Notes under the pieces: model-generated
Database searches by the model: none
What the model saw: only the letters and a program-made list of their open reading frames with translations
What the model was told of the DNA's origin: nothing
Shown: positions 54,671-63,410 of the stretch, in pieces
Numbering within the stretch: position 1 is the stretch's first letter
Layout of the letters: each line of letters opens with the position of its first letter
Source: Myxococcota bacterium
GTDB lineage: Bacteria > Myxococcota_A > UBA796 > JAFGLY01
NCBI GenBank assembly: GCA_024276675.1
Contig: JAJRWT010000060.1
Coordinates: forward strand, 62,001 to 126,000
Length of the DNA: 64,000 nt
Direction: 5' to 3'
Program-made: the position numbers and the translations under genes

Positions 54671-56464
54671 TCACATCTCCCTGCCCAGAACATGCATGAT
54701 GTCTCGCATACAGATGATGCCCTTGAGAACTCTGACATTCGACGACTGGACTACTGGTACATGGGAAATGTTGTTCAGGACCATGCTCTGAAAGACCTCT
54801 TGCAACGAGCTGGATGGGAACGCAGTGACCAGGTCCTCGCACATGATGTCGCCAATCCTGATGTCGGGGCAGCCGGACCGATATCGGATGGTGTCCAGGT
54901 CGGTGACGATCCCTTGCAACAGGCCATCCTGGACTATCGGGTACACACGGTGCCCGGTCTTCTTCACCAGGTCCTCGTAGTCACAGAGCGTGTTGTCCGG
55001 TCCCATGGTCACCACGTCGCTCACCATGGAATCCGAGACGGTCCTCACTTCCAGGAGGTTCACCTGCATGTCCTGGGGAACGAAGGTGCCGCGCCTGATC
55101 AGCTTGGCTGTGTAGATGGTCTGCTGCTTGAGTTTCCAGGTGATCAGGTCTGCCACTACGCAGGCGAACATCAGTGGAATGATGATGGCGTAGTCCCGGG
55201 TCATCTCGAAAAGGATGATGATGGAGGTCAGCGTGGCCCGGGTAGCTCCGGAAAAAATCGCGGCCATGCCCACCAGAGCATAGGCTCCGTAGGATGCGGA
55301 TACGTCCGGGAAAAGAGCGTGTACCATGTAGCCATAGGCTCCGCCCACCATGCTTCCCACGAAGAGCGTAGGGGCGAACACACCCCCTGAGCCTCCAGAA
55401 CCGATGGTGATGGAAAGAGCCAGTATCTTGGCCAGAGCCAACCCCAGGAGCATCTGGAGGGGAAGGTTCTCCAGCAGGGATTCGCCCACCGCGGGGTAGC
55501 CTATTCCCAGGATCTCGGGGAAGGCCAGGGCAATGGCGCCCACCATGAGACCACCCAGTACGGGTTTGGACCATTCCGGCATCGGTATGGCGTCGAACAG
55601 GTCTTCACTCTTGTAGACGATCTTGATTTCGACAATGGCGACCAGGGCCATCACAACACCCAGCCCCAGGTAGAAGAGCAGCTCCACGGGGTTCTGGAAG
55701 GCGTAGTTTGGAACGAGGAATGCCGGGTTGTGGCCCAGGTAGTGACGTGAAACCATGGTGGCCAGGACCGACGATATCACCAGGGGAATGAATGAGCGGG
55801 TCTTGAACTCCAACAGCAGCAGCTCGAAGGCGAAGATCACGCCGCTGATGGGCGTGTTGAAGGTTGCCGCCACACCAGCGGCTGCTCCACAGCCCACGAG
55901 AACCTTGAGGAGGTCCCTTCGCACATGTGCAATCTGCCCCAACGTGGACCCGAGAGCCGAACCGATCTGGACAATGGGACCTTCTCTGCCCACGCTTCCG
56001 CCTGTGCCGATACAGATGGCCGAGGCCAGGGCCTTCACCAACACGACCCGCGGGCGCATGACGCCGTGTTTCTTGGTCACCGCCTCCATCACCTCGGGTA
56101 CACCGTGGCCCTTGGCCTCGCGGGCGAGGAAATGCACCAGCAGGCCCACCAACAGGCCTCCCAGCGCTGGAATCACCACGATGAAAACTCCTCGCTCGTG
56201 CTCGCCCGGGTCGACTCCGGAGAAGGAAAGATCTCCCATCATGCTCAGGTTGGACACAAGGTTTATGAGCAGGCGAAACCCGATTGCCAGGTAGCCGACG
56301 ACCACTCCCACCACCGCGGCAACCAGAATCAAGAAAACAGCCTCGTCCTTGATGATGCTGCTTACGCCGGGCGGGTGAAATGCCCGGGCCCCTCCATGGG
56401 AAGAGGACGACGAGATGACAGGCTCGTTCCCGGCACAGCCTCCTGAATCCCCAGCTTTGCCCAA
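54671..56464 (-). CDS. CLC chloride channel/antiporter with CBS pair
   Basis: 597 aa, start TTG 56464. The CLC core has GTGGSVGREGP (selectivity loop with the gating Glu), GSGGSGGVFAP (second selectivity loop) and helices such as ILVAAVVGVVVGYLAIGF RL. The C-terminus has two CBS modules (MVSDVVTMGPDNTLCDYEDL, IVTDLDTIRYRSGCPDIRIG, DIMCEDLVTAFPSSSLQEVF) for nucleotide-dependent gating. The start is unusual and weakly supported. It is convergent with tldE. Confidence 0.93.
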   Translation of the reverse strand: MGKAGDSGGCAGNEPVISSSSSHGGARAFHPPGVSSIIKDEAVFLILVAAVVGVVVGYLAIGFRLLINLVSNLSMMGDLSFSGVDPGEHERGVFIVVIPALGGLLVGLLVHFLAREAKGHGVPEVMEAVTKKHGVMRPRVVLVKALASAICIGTGGSVGREGPIVQIGSALGSTLGQIAHVRRDLLKVLVGCGAAAGVAATFNTPISGVIFAFELLLLEFKTRSFIPLVISSVLATMVSRHYLGHNPAFLVPNYAFQNPVELLFYLGLGVVMALVAIVEIKIVYKSEDLFDAIPMPEWSKPVLGGLMVGAIALAFPEILGIGYPAVGESLLENLPLQMLLGLALAKILALSITIGSGGSGGVFAPTLFVGSMVGGAYGYMVHALFPDVSASYGAYALVGMAAIFSGATRATLTSIIILFEMTRDYAIIIPLMFACVVADLITWKLKQQTIYTAKLIRRGTFVPQDMQVNLLEVRTVSDSMVSDVVTMGPDNTLCDYEDLVKKTGHRVYPIVQDGLLQGIVTDLDTIRYRSGCPDIRIGDIMCEDLVTAFPSSSLQEVFQSMVLNNISHVPVVQSSNVRVLKGIICMRDIMHVLGREM

Positions 56465-56802
56465 GGTGATACCCCCATGAGAGAAACGAAGGATAAAATC
56501 CTTGCCACGAGATGAATGACGGCAAGGGGCTCATGCAGGAAAAGCTGTCCCGCAGGCGAGCGCGAGCCGAGCGCAGCCACGGGCCGTGCCGGCCGTGAGC
56601 GACAGCTTCCAGGAGATGAACCCAAATGTTCCAACAGCCGGCACACTGGCTATGCCGGCCTGCTTGCCAATTTCCGAATGAGGACGCCTGGGCCACTATA
56701 ACCACCGCCTCCCGGCTGCGTACCCGGTAGAACACAATACCGTGATCTTCGGTCGAAAAAGTCCCGAGTCATCCAGCGGGCCAACGTTGCTCCACCAACA
56801 CT
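56465..56802. other. Intergenic region with a GC-rich inverted repeat
   Basis: 338 bp without a gene. At 56542-56608, AAGCTGTC and GACAGCTT bracket a GC-rich segment that can fold into one large hairpin. No further feature can be supported. Confidence 0.5.
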
Positions 56803-57447
56803 TCAGGGAGCAGGCGACTCTTGCTCCTGTTTCCGGGGGGGATCATCCGTCGTGACGCCGTTGGCCTCAGCCCTGGAATGGCGGAAAACGAACCAGGCAG
56901 CCAGAATCAGCAACACAGCCAACTTCCAGCGGGCGTCCTGCAAGGCGCTGGCGAATTCCCCTACGCTTTCGCCCAGGTACCAGCCCAGCCAGAGGGTGGC
57001 AGGGACCATGGCGGTCACCCCCACTGCCTCCACCACCATGAAGCGCCCGTAGGAGACTCCCGAAAGACCCGCTGCCAGGAATACCGGCACACGAATGCCC
57101 GCGGCCACCCTGGCTATCAGCAGAAGCCCCCATCCACTTCCCCCGGCCCTGGCCAACATCCACTGCAGCAGGCGGGAATCTGCCAGGCGAGACAGCAGGG
57201 TGCTTTCCATTCCCTTTCGGGCAAGGTGTCCCAGGGAAAAGGCCAGGCAGTCACGAATAAACACAGCAAGAAGAGCCACGCAACACGTAGCCACGGCCGG
57301 AAGATGCCCATCACGGATCTGCCATCCAGCCAACAACAGTGGAAGATCCTCGGGGAAGGGCAGACCAATTCCGCAAAACACGCATACCAGGAACACCGAG
57401 GCCAGGCCTGCCACATCCGAAAACGCAGAGAAGGCTTCCAGTTCCAT
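56803..57447 (-). CDS. DedA family membrane protein
   Basis: 214 aa from ATG 57447, chosen because the longer frame runs into the hydrolase gene. The DedA/SNARE-associated pattern is FCGIGLPFPEDLPLLLAGW, SLGHLARKG, RVAAGIRVPVFLAAGLSGVS YGRF (with the conserved Arg) and several membrane helices. DedA proteins flip undecaprenyl phosphate or phosphatidylglycerol-type lipids and support envelope integrity. The C-terminus is a polar tail. It is the last gene of a minus-strand set. Confidence 0.88.
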   Translation of the reverse strand: MELEAFSAFSDVAGLASVFLVCVFCGIGLPFPEDLPLLLAGWQIRDGHLPAVATCCVALLAVFIRDCLAFSLGHLARKGMESTLLSRLADSRLLQWMLARAGGSGWGLLLIARVAAGIRVPVFLAAGLSGVSYGRFMVVEAVGVTAMVPATLWLGWYLGESVGEFASALQDARWKLAVLLILAAWFVFRHSRAEANGVTTDDPPRKQEQESPAP

Positions 57448-57460
57448 GGAGATCAGCGTC

Positions 57461-58912
57461 TCATGGACGAACCAGGGCCGGTGCGGCCACCGGTCCATTC
57501 ACGGCTCTGGTCTGGCCGGTCAGCAGATCCAGCACCGTTCCCGATGTCCAACTTCCTTGAACCTGCTGACCCTCGTAGACCAGCCACCCCAGTGTACCCA
57601 GCTTGACAGCCCTGCCGCCGCTCACGGGGGCGACGGTGACGGTGTCCAGGGGAAGATCTGCCAGGAGGGAAACCAGACGCCTGTAGACCTTTCCCGAGGG
57701 CTTGAGATCCAGCCCCCCCTGCTCCTGGGCAGCGCCCAACTGGTAGAGTGAATGGGTGGAATAGCCCCCTGGTGACCCCGCAGCCACGGGAGGATCCGCC
57801 AGAGTGTGCCAAAAGACACGATCCACTCCCCGTGCAAGGGCTTCGCCGTAGACATTGACAAGCATGCGTGCCTGGTAGTCCGGGGAAACCCACGGACGTC
57901 TGCCCTTTTGCGAAGGAACGCCAGTCTCCGTGACCAACACGGGCCGGCCATCCGCCAGTTGGAAGGCGTTGTCGAGAGCCGCATAGAACCGCCCTGCCGT
58001 GGAGTCTTCGAAGTACACATGGACGGAGATGGCGTCCATCACAGCCGCTACACCTTTCTGGGCCATGACTGTTTCAAGGTAGTCCCGGCTCCGGGTGGTG
58101 GCGGTGTTGAAGAGCCCCCCGTTGAGGACCATGGCGCCGGGATCGGCCTGCGCAATGGCGCGTGCGGTGGCCAGAAAGACCTGGGCGTATTCCTGAGGGG
58201 TCTCGAAGGTGCTGGGGTCCACCTGCCTTTGTGCTCCACGGGGGGCTACCTGGTTGTGGAGGTCGGGTTCGTTGTCCACTTCCCAGACACGAATCGGCCG
58301 CAACAGATCAGGAGCATCGTCTGTGCCGTCGCCGTCGTACCTCTCTACAACCGTGCGAATCCATTCGGAATAGGCATCCATGTCGTCTGGTACATAGTGG
58401 TCTGTGAAGGCCGCGGTCCTGTTGCCGGGCCATGGACCCAGGACCACGTGCAGCTCCAGACCGGACTTCTGGACCAGCGCCACGTAACGATCCATCCAGG
58501 ACATCAAGGATGGGTCCCGCTTGAAGTTGTACCAGGAGAAAAAGGGGTAAGTGGCGCTGTTGACCCTGACCCAGCGAGCGCCGACATTCAGGGTGGCTTC
58601 TACATCGCCCTGGAGATGGGCTTCGATCTGGGCTTCGTCGATGCGATCTCGCCGCACCAGGCGTTGAGGTACGGCTATGGCTTCGTTGATACCGAAGAGA
58701 TCACCCACGGTAACCGAACTGCCAGCGGCGGAGGCCACAGCAGGGGAGATGGTGTCCGTGGAAAGAGGCGGAGGGGGGACATCTTCGGACAGGTCGGAAA
58801 CCGACGCAGCATCGCTGGCTCCCCGCCCACAACGAAAACAGCCACCGGTCATTACTAGCAGGAGGACGAAAACCAGGTGAAACAGCGGATTGTTGTTCTC
58901 TGGAACAGGCAT
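57461..58912 (-). CDS. Lipoprotein glycoside hydrolase, GH39-like
   Basis: 483 aa from ATG 58912, two bases after the upstream gene's stop. The lipobox MTGGC (Cys about 25) anchors it to the membrane. The (beta/alpha)8 barrel has the acid/base Glu 215 in EVDNEPDL and nucleophile Glu 329 in VLVTETGVP, the same spacing as the hydrolase at 39850, and DAISVHVYF. A linker and beta-sandwich follow (GTLGWLVYEGQQVQGSW). Specificity cannot be told. Its coupling to the HTH gene suggests a regulator-hydrolase pair. Confidence 0.82.
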   Translation of the reverse strand: MPVPENNNPLFHLVFVLLLVMTGGCFRCGRGASDAASVSDLSEDVPPPPLSTDTISPAVASAAGSSVTVGDLFGINEAIAVPQRLVRRDRIDEAQIEAHLQGDVEATLNVGARWVRVNSATYPFFSWYNFKRDPSLMSWMDRYVALVQKSGLELHVVLGPWPGNRTAAFTDHYVPDDMDAYSEWIRTVVERYDGDGTDDAPDLLRPIRVWEVDNEPDLHNQVAPRGAQRQVDPSTFETPQEYAQVFLATARAIAQADPGAMVLNGGLFNTATTRSRDYLETVMAQKGVAAVMDAISVHVYFEDSTAGRFYAALDNAFQLADGRPVLVTETGVPSQKGRRPWVSPDYQARMLVNVYGEALARGVDRVFWHTLADPPVAAGSPGGYSTHSLYQLGAAQEQGGLDLKPSGKVYRRLVSLLADLPLDTVTVAPVSGGRAVKLGTLGWLVYEGQQVQGSWTSGTVLDLLTGQTRAVNGPVAAPALVRP

Positions 58913-58914
58913 GT

Positions 58915-59736
58915 TCAGGCCTTGACCAACCGTAGTGCGGGCGGAGCCTTGCCCCTGCCCGGCTTCCTGGGCGAATCGGAATCCGCAGGTTCCGTTGTCT
59001 CGACAATGGGAGGTTCCGGAAAAAAGCTCACCTGCCGAATGGCCTCCCAGGGGAAAAGACATGTTCGAATCGTGTCGAATGAAAGGGACAGTTGCAGCCC
59101 CTCCGGAAAATAGCGAGGCTTGTTGAAACGATGAAATGCAGCATCCAACTTGATGGGCAGGAGGTCGGGAAAACGCTCCAGCACGGTTTCGGGCAGCCCC
59201 GATTCCTTCAACATGGAGGCTTGTGCCAAGAAGTGCATGTCGACGCCCAGGGCGAATCCAAACTTGAAAAGCTGTTCAGCCTGGTTGCCCTCGGAATCCG
59301 GCAGGTGGACATCCGAAGCGGCGGTGTCGTTTGTAGGCGGACATGGGGAACCATGTTCTTGTGAAGGATCAGCAGCCACTGGCGGTACTGTTCTCAAAGG
59401 CGTGTCTGACGAAGCCCCTGAGCCTGGGAAGCTGGGAACCGGACCCTTGGGGGGAGGCTCCGCCCGAGGCTCGTCATCGTCGGACCCCGGGGCCGATGAT
59501 GGCTCCCTGATATCGAGAGCCCCAAGGCCGACGCCCAGCTCCTCTGGAGCAAGTCGAAGGGCCTCTACCATCCCAGCAAAATCGTCAACGTTTAGGGGCT
59601 GCCGGCCAGCCAGCACGGCCCTGGCTTCCCTACGTTCCATGCCCAGGGCCCTGGCCATGGCTGCGGTGTTCCAACCGCGCTGTTTCATGGCCCGACGAAT
59701 TGCCGAAAGCAGAACCTCGCTATGACGCCTCTCCAT
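58915..59736 (-). CDS. HTH (XRE) protein with C-terminal SspB-like domain
   Basis: 273 aa. Residues 1-65 form an XRE-type helix-turn-helix (MKQRGWNTAAMARALGMERR, EARAVLAGRQPLNVDDF). A Pro/Ser-rich linker follows, then a C-terminal domain (LPIKLDAAFHRFNKPRYFPE, GLQLSLSFDTIRTCLFPWEA, IRQVSFFPEP). The L-F-P-W-E-A and following strand pattern is like SspB, the adaptor that delivers tagged proteins to ClpXP; this match is weak. The basic tail KPGRGKAPPALRLVKA ends it. It is immediately upstream of the hydrolase (2-bp gap). Confidence 0.65.
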   Translation of the reverse strand: MERRHSEVLLSAIRRAMKQRGWNTAAMARALGMERREARAVLAGRQPLNVDDFAGMVEALRLAPEELGVGLGALDIREPSSAPGSDDDEPRAEPPPKGPVPSFPGSGASSDTPLRTVPPVAADPSQEHGSPCPPTNDTAASDVHLPDSEGNQAEQLFKFGFALGVDMHFLAQASMLKESGLPETVLERFPDLLPIKLDAAFHRFNKPRYFPEGLQLSLSFDTIRTCLFPWEAIRQVSFFPEPPIVETTEPADSDSPRKPGRGKAPPALRLVKA

Positions 59737-59915
59737 CAGAACCTCCAGATCGCAGGATGCCTGTATGCAGTCTGTTCCCCAGCGTCACCCACAACGCCGA
59801 AATAGTTGAATCTCCGTGGCCCGGAACGATTTCAGGTGGTTGAAGCCTTCATGGCCGGCTATCAGACCCAGCTTTCAAAATATTTTCACTGAACCGTCCA
59901 GCTCACGAGTCATGA

Positions 59916-60407
59916 ATGCAGGGTTTTCTGGCTGTCGCTGGTTTTCTCGCGGTACTGTGGATGGCCGGCACTGCCTGGGCCTGGATGAGGCGCGCCATGG
60001 CCATCCGCCTGCCACCCGATGAGCAGCCCTTGCGCCTGGCACGAAGGATTCCAGCTCGCATCTTCGTGAGCCATACACAACCCGGTGGCTTGAGCCCACG
60101 GCGTACAAACTTCACCAAGGCTCACATGGCGCTGACCACCAGGCGTTTCATTCTCTCCAGTTGGCACGGCCTGGTGCTGTCCATCAAGCCCGGTGACCAC
60201 GCCAAGGCTTCCTGCACCGGCCCCAAACGCCTGGTGGTCGAGGCGGCAACCACAAAGAAAGCAAACCCCACAAGGGTCCGAATCGAACTCGTGGTGGATG
60301 GGGCCGAGGACTGGGCAAGCGATATTCGCTCTCTCCTAGGAGCCGTCGGGAAAGAGGCTGCCGGAAACAGCCGGCCCGGGCCCCGGCGAGGGGCGCCAGG
60401 CGCGTAG
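59916..60407 (+). CDS. Membrane-anchored PH-like domain protein, 3' end in a repeat element
   Basis: 163 aa. An N-terminal signal anchor (FLAVAGFLAVLWMAGTAWAW) is followed by an isolated beta-rich domain (AHMALTTRRFILSSWHGLVL, VVEAATTKKANPTRVRIELV) resembling a bacterial PH/GRAM-like fold. The last about 24 residues (LLGAVGKEAAGN and onward) are encoded by the 60336-60540 inverted repeat, so the element supplies the natural or a replaced C-terminus. Function unknown. Confidence 0.6.
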   Translation: MQGFLAVAGFLAVLWMAGTAWAWMRRAMAIRLPPDEQPLRLARRIPARIFVSHTQPGGLSPRRTNFTKAHMALTTRRFILSSWHGLVLSIKPGDHAKASCTGPKRLVVEAATTKKANPTRVRIELVVDGAEDWASDIRSLLGAVGKEAAGNSRPGPRRGAPGA

Positions 60408-60540
60408 CGAGACGGGCCATGTTGGATATCGGGCGTTGAAGGCGTATTGAAATACGTCGAAACGCACGATGTCCAGCAGGGCCCGGCGCAGTAGCGGATG
60501 GCGCACCGCAGCGGGCCCGAGCTTTCCCGACGGCTCCTAG
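60336..60540. repeat. 205-bp inverted-repeat element with perfect 19-bp ends
   Basis: CTAGGAGCCGTCGGGAAAG at 60336-60354 is exactly repeated inverted at 60522-60540. Between the ends the sequence is itself an imperfect palindrome: GTTGGATATCGGGCGTTG (60421-60438) pairs with CAAAC/GTCCAGC-type sequence around 60463-60478, with a centre at CGTATTGAAATACG (60443-60456). A MITE-like or palindromic intergenic element is likely; no transposase is inside and no target duplication can be seen. Confidence 0.75.
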
Positions 60541-60605
60541 AGCGCCAGCCCCGGTAGCCCTCCGACTCCTCGCTCCAACAATGTGCGACACCGAGCCAGC
60601 AGGGT

Positions 60606-61298
60606 TCACGAGACAGGCGGATGGCTGTGGTCCGGGGTGTCCAGGGCGTCGGCGGGTGAGGACGGAGTACCCCCATTCACGTCGATTCGCGCTGCCGAGA
60701 AACGATGCGTGCCAGCGGATGTCACCGAGATAGCACTTTCAGCCTTCAATACTCCTGAAGAACCGGCGGTAAGCCGCACATCACCGGCTGCCTGTATGGA
60801 CAGATTCCTACACTTGATGGAAATGCTTTCTGAAGCCTCGTTTTCAAAGTTTCGTCCAACCGTCAGGGTCACGGTCATTCCTGCGGAGTCGAGATCCTGG
60901 GAAATGGCCTGGTTTTCCGTGGTGCTGATGAGCCTTACATGTTCGTCACCTTCTGTGTCGTCAAAATCCAACCAGTGGGAAGCCCGCGACCAGAAACGCC
61001 GATGATCGTTGTTTCCGTCTTCGTTGGCGTAGGGATCGGGAGTGTCGTCGGCACCGTTGTAGAGAGCCCCCAGGACATAGGGCGTTGAACTCTGGTACGC
61101 GAAACCCACCAGGACCTCCGTGCCTACATCGGGCAGCATCACCATCCCGCGATTCAGCCCGGCCATGGGGCTCACAACCCTTGCCCAGCCCGATCCGGGA
61201 GGGTCGGAACTGGAGACTGGATATTCTACCTTCACTCGGTGCATTCCATTGGGATCCACGTTGTCGGTCACGATTCCGATCACCGGTCCTGGACTCAT
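60606..61298 (-). CDS. gp5/VgrG-like spike protein (copy 1)
   Basis: 230 aa from ATG 61298 (GGGAGG 5 nt upstream). GIVTDNVDPNGMHRVKVEYP with SGWARVVSPMAG, MLPDVGTEVLVGFAYQSSTP and VLGALYNGADDTPDPYANED is the gp5/VgrG OB-fold domain. A beta-helix-like stretch follows (SISIKCRNLSIQAAGDVRLT) and a conserved-looking end (PDHSHPPVS, where PAAR or effector proteins often dock). It resembles the puncturing tip of a contractile injection system. No sheath, baseplate or ATPase gene is near. Confidence 0.82.
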   Translation of the reverse strand: MSPGPVIGIVTDNVDPNGMHRVKVEYPVSSSDPPGSGWARVVSPMAGLNRGMVMLPDVGTEVLVGFAYQSSTPYVLGALYNGADDTPDPYANEDGNNDHRRFWSRASHWLDFDDTEGDEHVRLISTTENQAISQDLDSAGMTVTLTVGRNFENEASESISIKCRNLSIQAAGDVRLTAGSSGVLKAESAISVTSAGTHRFSAARIDVNGGTPSSPADALDTPDHSHPPVS

Positions 61299-61332
61299 GG
61301 GGGCCTCCCTGCCTCTGTGAGAACCTGTGGCA

Positions 61333-61992
61333 TCAGTTCAGATGAGTCATCGCCGCGGTGAGCGTCAATTGAAGACCACCATTCACGGTGCAGTCCTGCC
61401 CGGTGTCCACCGTGAGGCTGCCGCCCGCCTGAATGGAAATGTTGCTGTCGGCGTCTACGATCAGATCCTGACAACTCAAGTCGATGTTTTCGGCGGCTTC
61501 GATGATGATGTCCTTCCCCGCGTAGACAGAGACGGTCCCTTCAGCGGAATCCCAGATGACGCGGATCTCTTCGTTGTGCGTGATCAACTCTACCCTTTCC
61601 TGGCCGTCAGTATCGTCGAAAGTCACCCGGTGTCCGGAACGGGATTGGAAAACCCGCAGATTGTTCTCACCGTCTTCGTTGGCATATGGTGGAAGGTCCA
61701 CTCCGTTGTACAACGACCCCAGGACGACAGCGTGATTGATGTCACCGTGAAGGAAGGCCACCAGGACTTCATCGTCCACCTCGGGAATCGTCATCCAGCC
61801 ACGTTTCCTTCCTGCCATGGGCATGGCAAGTCTTGCCCAGTAACTCTCGGGCATGTCTGGCAGCGTGGGGAACATGAGCTTGACCCTTCCCAATTCCAGG
61901 GGATCGACGTTATCCACCACCAGGGCCTCCACCAAACCAGGCATCTGGCCCGAAACGGGCCTGCCGAACCTGTCTGTAACTTTGGGCACCAT
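61333..61992 (-). CDS. gp5/VgrG-like spike protein (copy 2)
   Basis: 219 aa from ATG 61992 (GGAGG 2-4 nt upstream). Paralogue of the gene 34 bp downstream on the same strand: VDNVDPLELGRVKLMFPTLP, SYWARLAMPMAGRKRGWMTI, PEVDDEVLVAFLHGDINHAV, VLGSLYNGVDLPPYANEDGE. The beta-helix (NIDLSCQDLIVDADSNISIQ) is followed by a different C-terminus (TLTAAMTHLN) from copy 1. The pair may form alternative or hetero-trimeric tips. Together they look like an orphan cassette of an eCIS or T6SS. Confidence 0.82.
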   Translation of the reverse strand: MVPKVTDRFGRPVSGQMPGLVEALVVDNVDPLELGRVKLMFPTLPDMPESYWARLAMPMAGRKRGWMTIPEVDDEVLVAFLHGDINHAVVLGSLYNGVDLPPYANEDGENNLRVFQSRSGHRVTFDDTDGQERVELITHNEEIRVIWDSAEGTVSVYAGKDIIIEAAENIDLSCQDLIVDADSNISIQAGGSLTVDTGQDCTVNGGLQLTLTAAMTHLN

Positions 61993-62245
61993 TCCTCCAT
62001 CAGGGACATCACGAAGAACACGAAGGGTATCCTCTCGAATATATGTCCAGCTTGAAACGCGATCAAGTCACCATGGGCAATGGGCCAGGCTGGTTCCACC
62101 GAGTCGCTCTTCATCGGGCCCGGTGGGACTGGACAGTGGGCAGCCTCAACTCGTGGTATCGGAATCCAGGCCGACCCATCAATGTGTATAATCTCCAAAC
62201 AGAAACCCTGACAGAATATCCAACAAATACTACGAGGCACCGGAC

Positions 62246-63184
62246 ATGCAAGCACGCTTCAAAAGTGCCTGGACACTGGCCATGCTCTTTTGCCTGGCCT
62301 GCGGTCTGGAGATACTGGAACCAAGTCTCGACGATGGCACCGGAGAGTTGGATTCATGGGAAGCCACCGAAGCTCTCACCATCACCTACATCGAGCCCAC
62401 CGAAGGTCCATCTTCAGGAAATACCCAGGTCAACGTCATCGGCAGTGGGTATGGCAGCGACGTGCTGGTCCAACTGGACGATGTCCCGTGCACTGAATTG
62501 CAGGTCACATCCTCGGAGTCCCTGCTCTGCCTGACTCCTGCCCATGAACCCGGGACGGTATCCCTGGTTGTCAGCCGCGAATCAGACGGAGCGGAAAAGA
62601 GTGCGGTCTTCACCTACACCGACGACGAGGCCGACACCGACACGGATTCCGACGCCGACACGGATTCCGACACCGACATGGACAGCGACGCGGATAGCGA
62701 TTCCGACACGGATGTGGACATCTCCTACTGCCACGTTCAATGGCCGTGCACGATGTTGGCAAGCGTAGGAGGAAGCGCCGACGACGTGTTCGGCTGGGTC
62801 TACTCTTCCGGAGTCACCGATGCCATTGGCCAGGGGCCGGGGATCACCGCCCAGTTGGGCTTGGGCCCGGATGGCAGTGATCCCAGCACTTCCGGGGACT
62901 GGACCTGGACCGACGCCACCTACAACATGGACAAACCTGGTCTGTCCTCCGACCACGACAACGACGAATACCTGGGCCGATTCGAGCTTCCCTCCACAGC
63001 CGGTCACTATGACTACGCCTACCGCTTCTCTGGAGATGAAGGCACTACCTGGCTCTACTGCGACCTGGGAAACGAATGCGCTGGGGCCAGCGGTTCGGAT
63101 GACGGCTACTCGGCTTCCACGGCAGGTGACCTGAACCTCCTGCAAGCAAGTCCGCCTGTAGCTCCCCCCGCATCATCGCAGTGA
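62246..63184 (+). CDS. IPT/TIG-domain lipoprotein with Asp/Ser/Thr-rich repeat
   Basis: 312 aa. The signal peptide ends LACG (Cys about 19). An IPT/TIG domain (ITYIEPTEGPSSGNTQVNVI, GSGYGSDVLVQLDDVPC, LLCLTPAHEPGTVSLVV) is followed by a Thr/Asp/Ser linker (DADTDSDTDMDSDADSDSDT, 62632-62718) in a repetitive tract. The last part holds four Cys and many acidic and aromatic residues (DYAYRFSGDEGTTWLYCDLG), so it is probably a disulfide-stabilised, calcium-loving surface domain. Function unknown. Confidence 0.8.
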   Translation: MQARFKSAWTLAMLFCLACGLEILEPSLDDGTGELDSWEATEALTITYIEPTEGPSSGNTQVNVIGSGYGSDVLVQLDDVPCTELQVTSSESLLCLTPAHEPGTVSLVVSRESDGAEKSAVFTYTDDEADTDTDSDADTDSDTDMDSDADSDSDTDVDISYCHVQWPCTMLASVGGSADDVFGWVYSSGVTDAIGQGPGITAQLGLGPDGSDPSTSGDWTWTDATYNMDKPGLSSDHDNDEYLGRFELPSTAGHYDYAYRFSGDEGTTWLYCDLGNECAGASGSDDGYSASTAGDLNLLQASPPVAPPASSQ

Positions 63185-63410
63185 CGACGGCCATGCTCGC
63201 AGGACACCCGGCCAAGTACAGCGACCCGCCGGAAGCTGCTGCGCCACGCAGGTATGATTTTTGCTACAGTATTCAATACTTACTGAGCTTTCACCAAATC
63301 CATCCCACCCCAATCATTCAAGTTGAAATATCCACAGATCTGTTCACGCAACAACAGGGCCTTTTCATACAGCCATCCACAAGAGTACATGGCACAGGAT
63401 TTCCGTTGAG

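Noticed and set aside
62582..63145. Antisense frame (187 aa) over the IPT lipoprotein, Gly/Val-rich
   Set aside because: It is a shadow of the Asp/Ser/Thr repeat read backwards.
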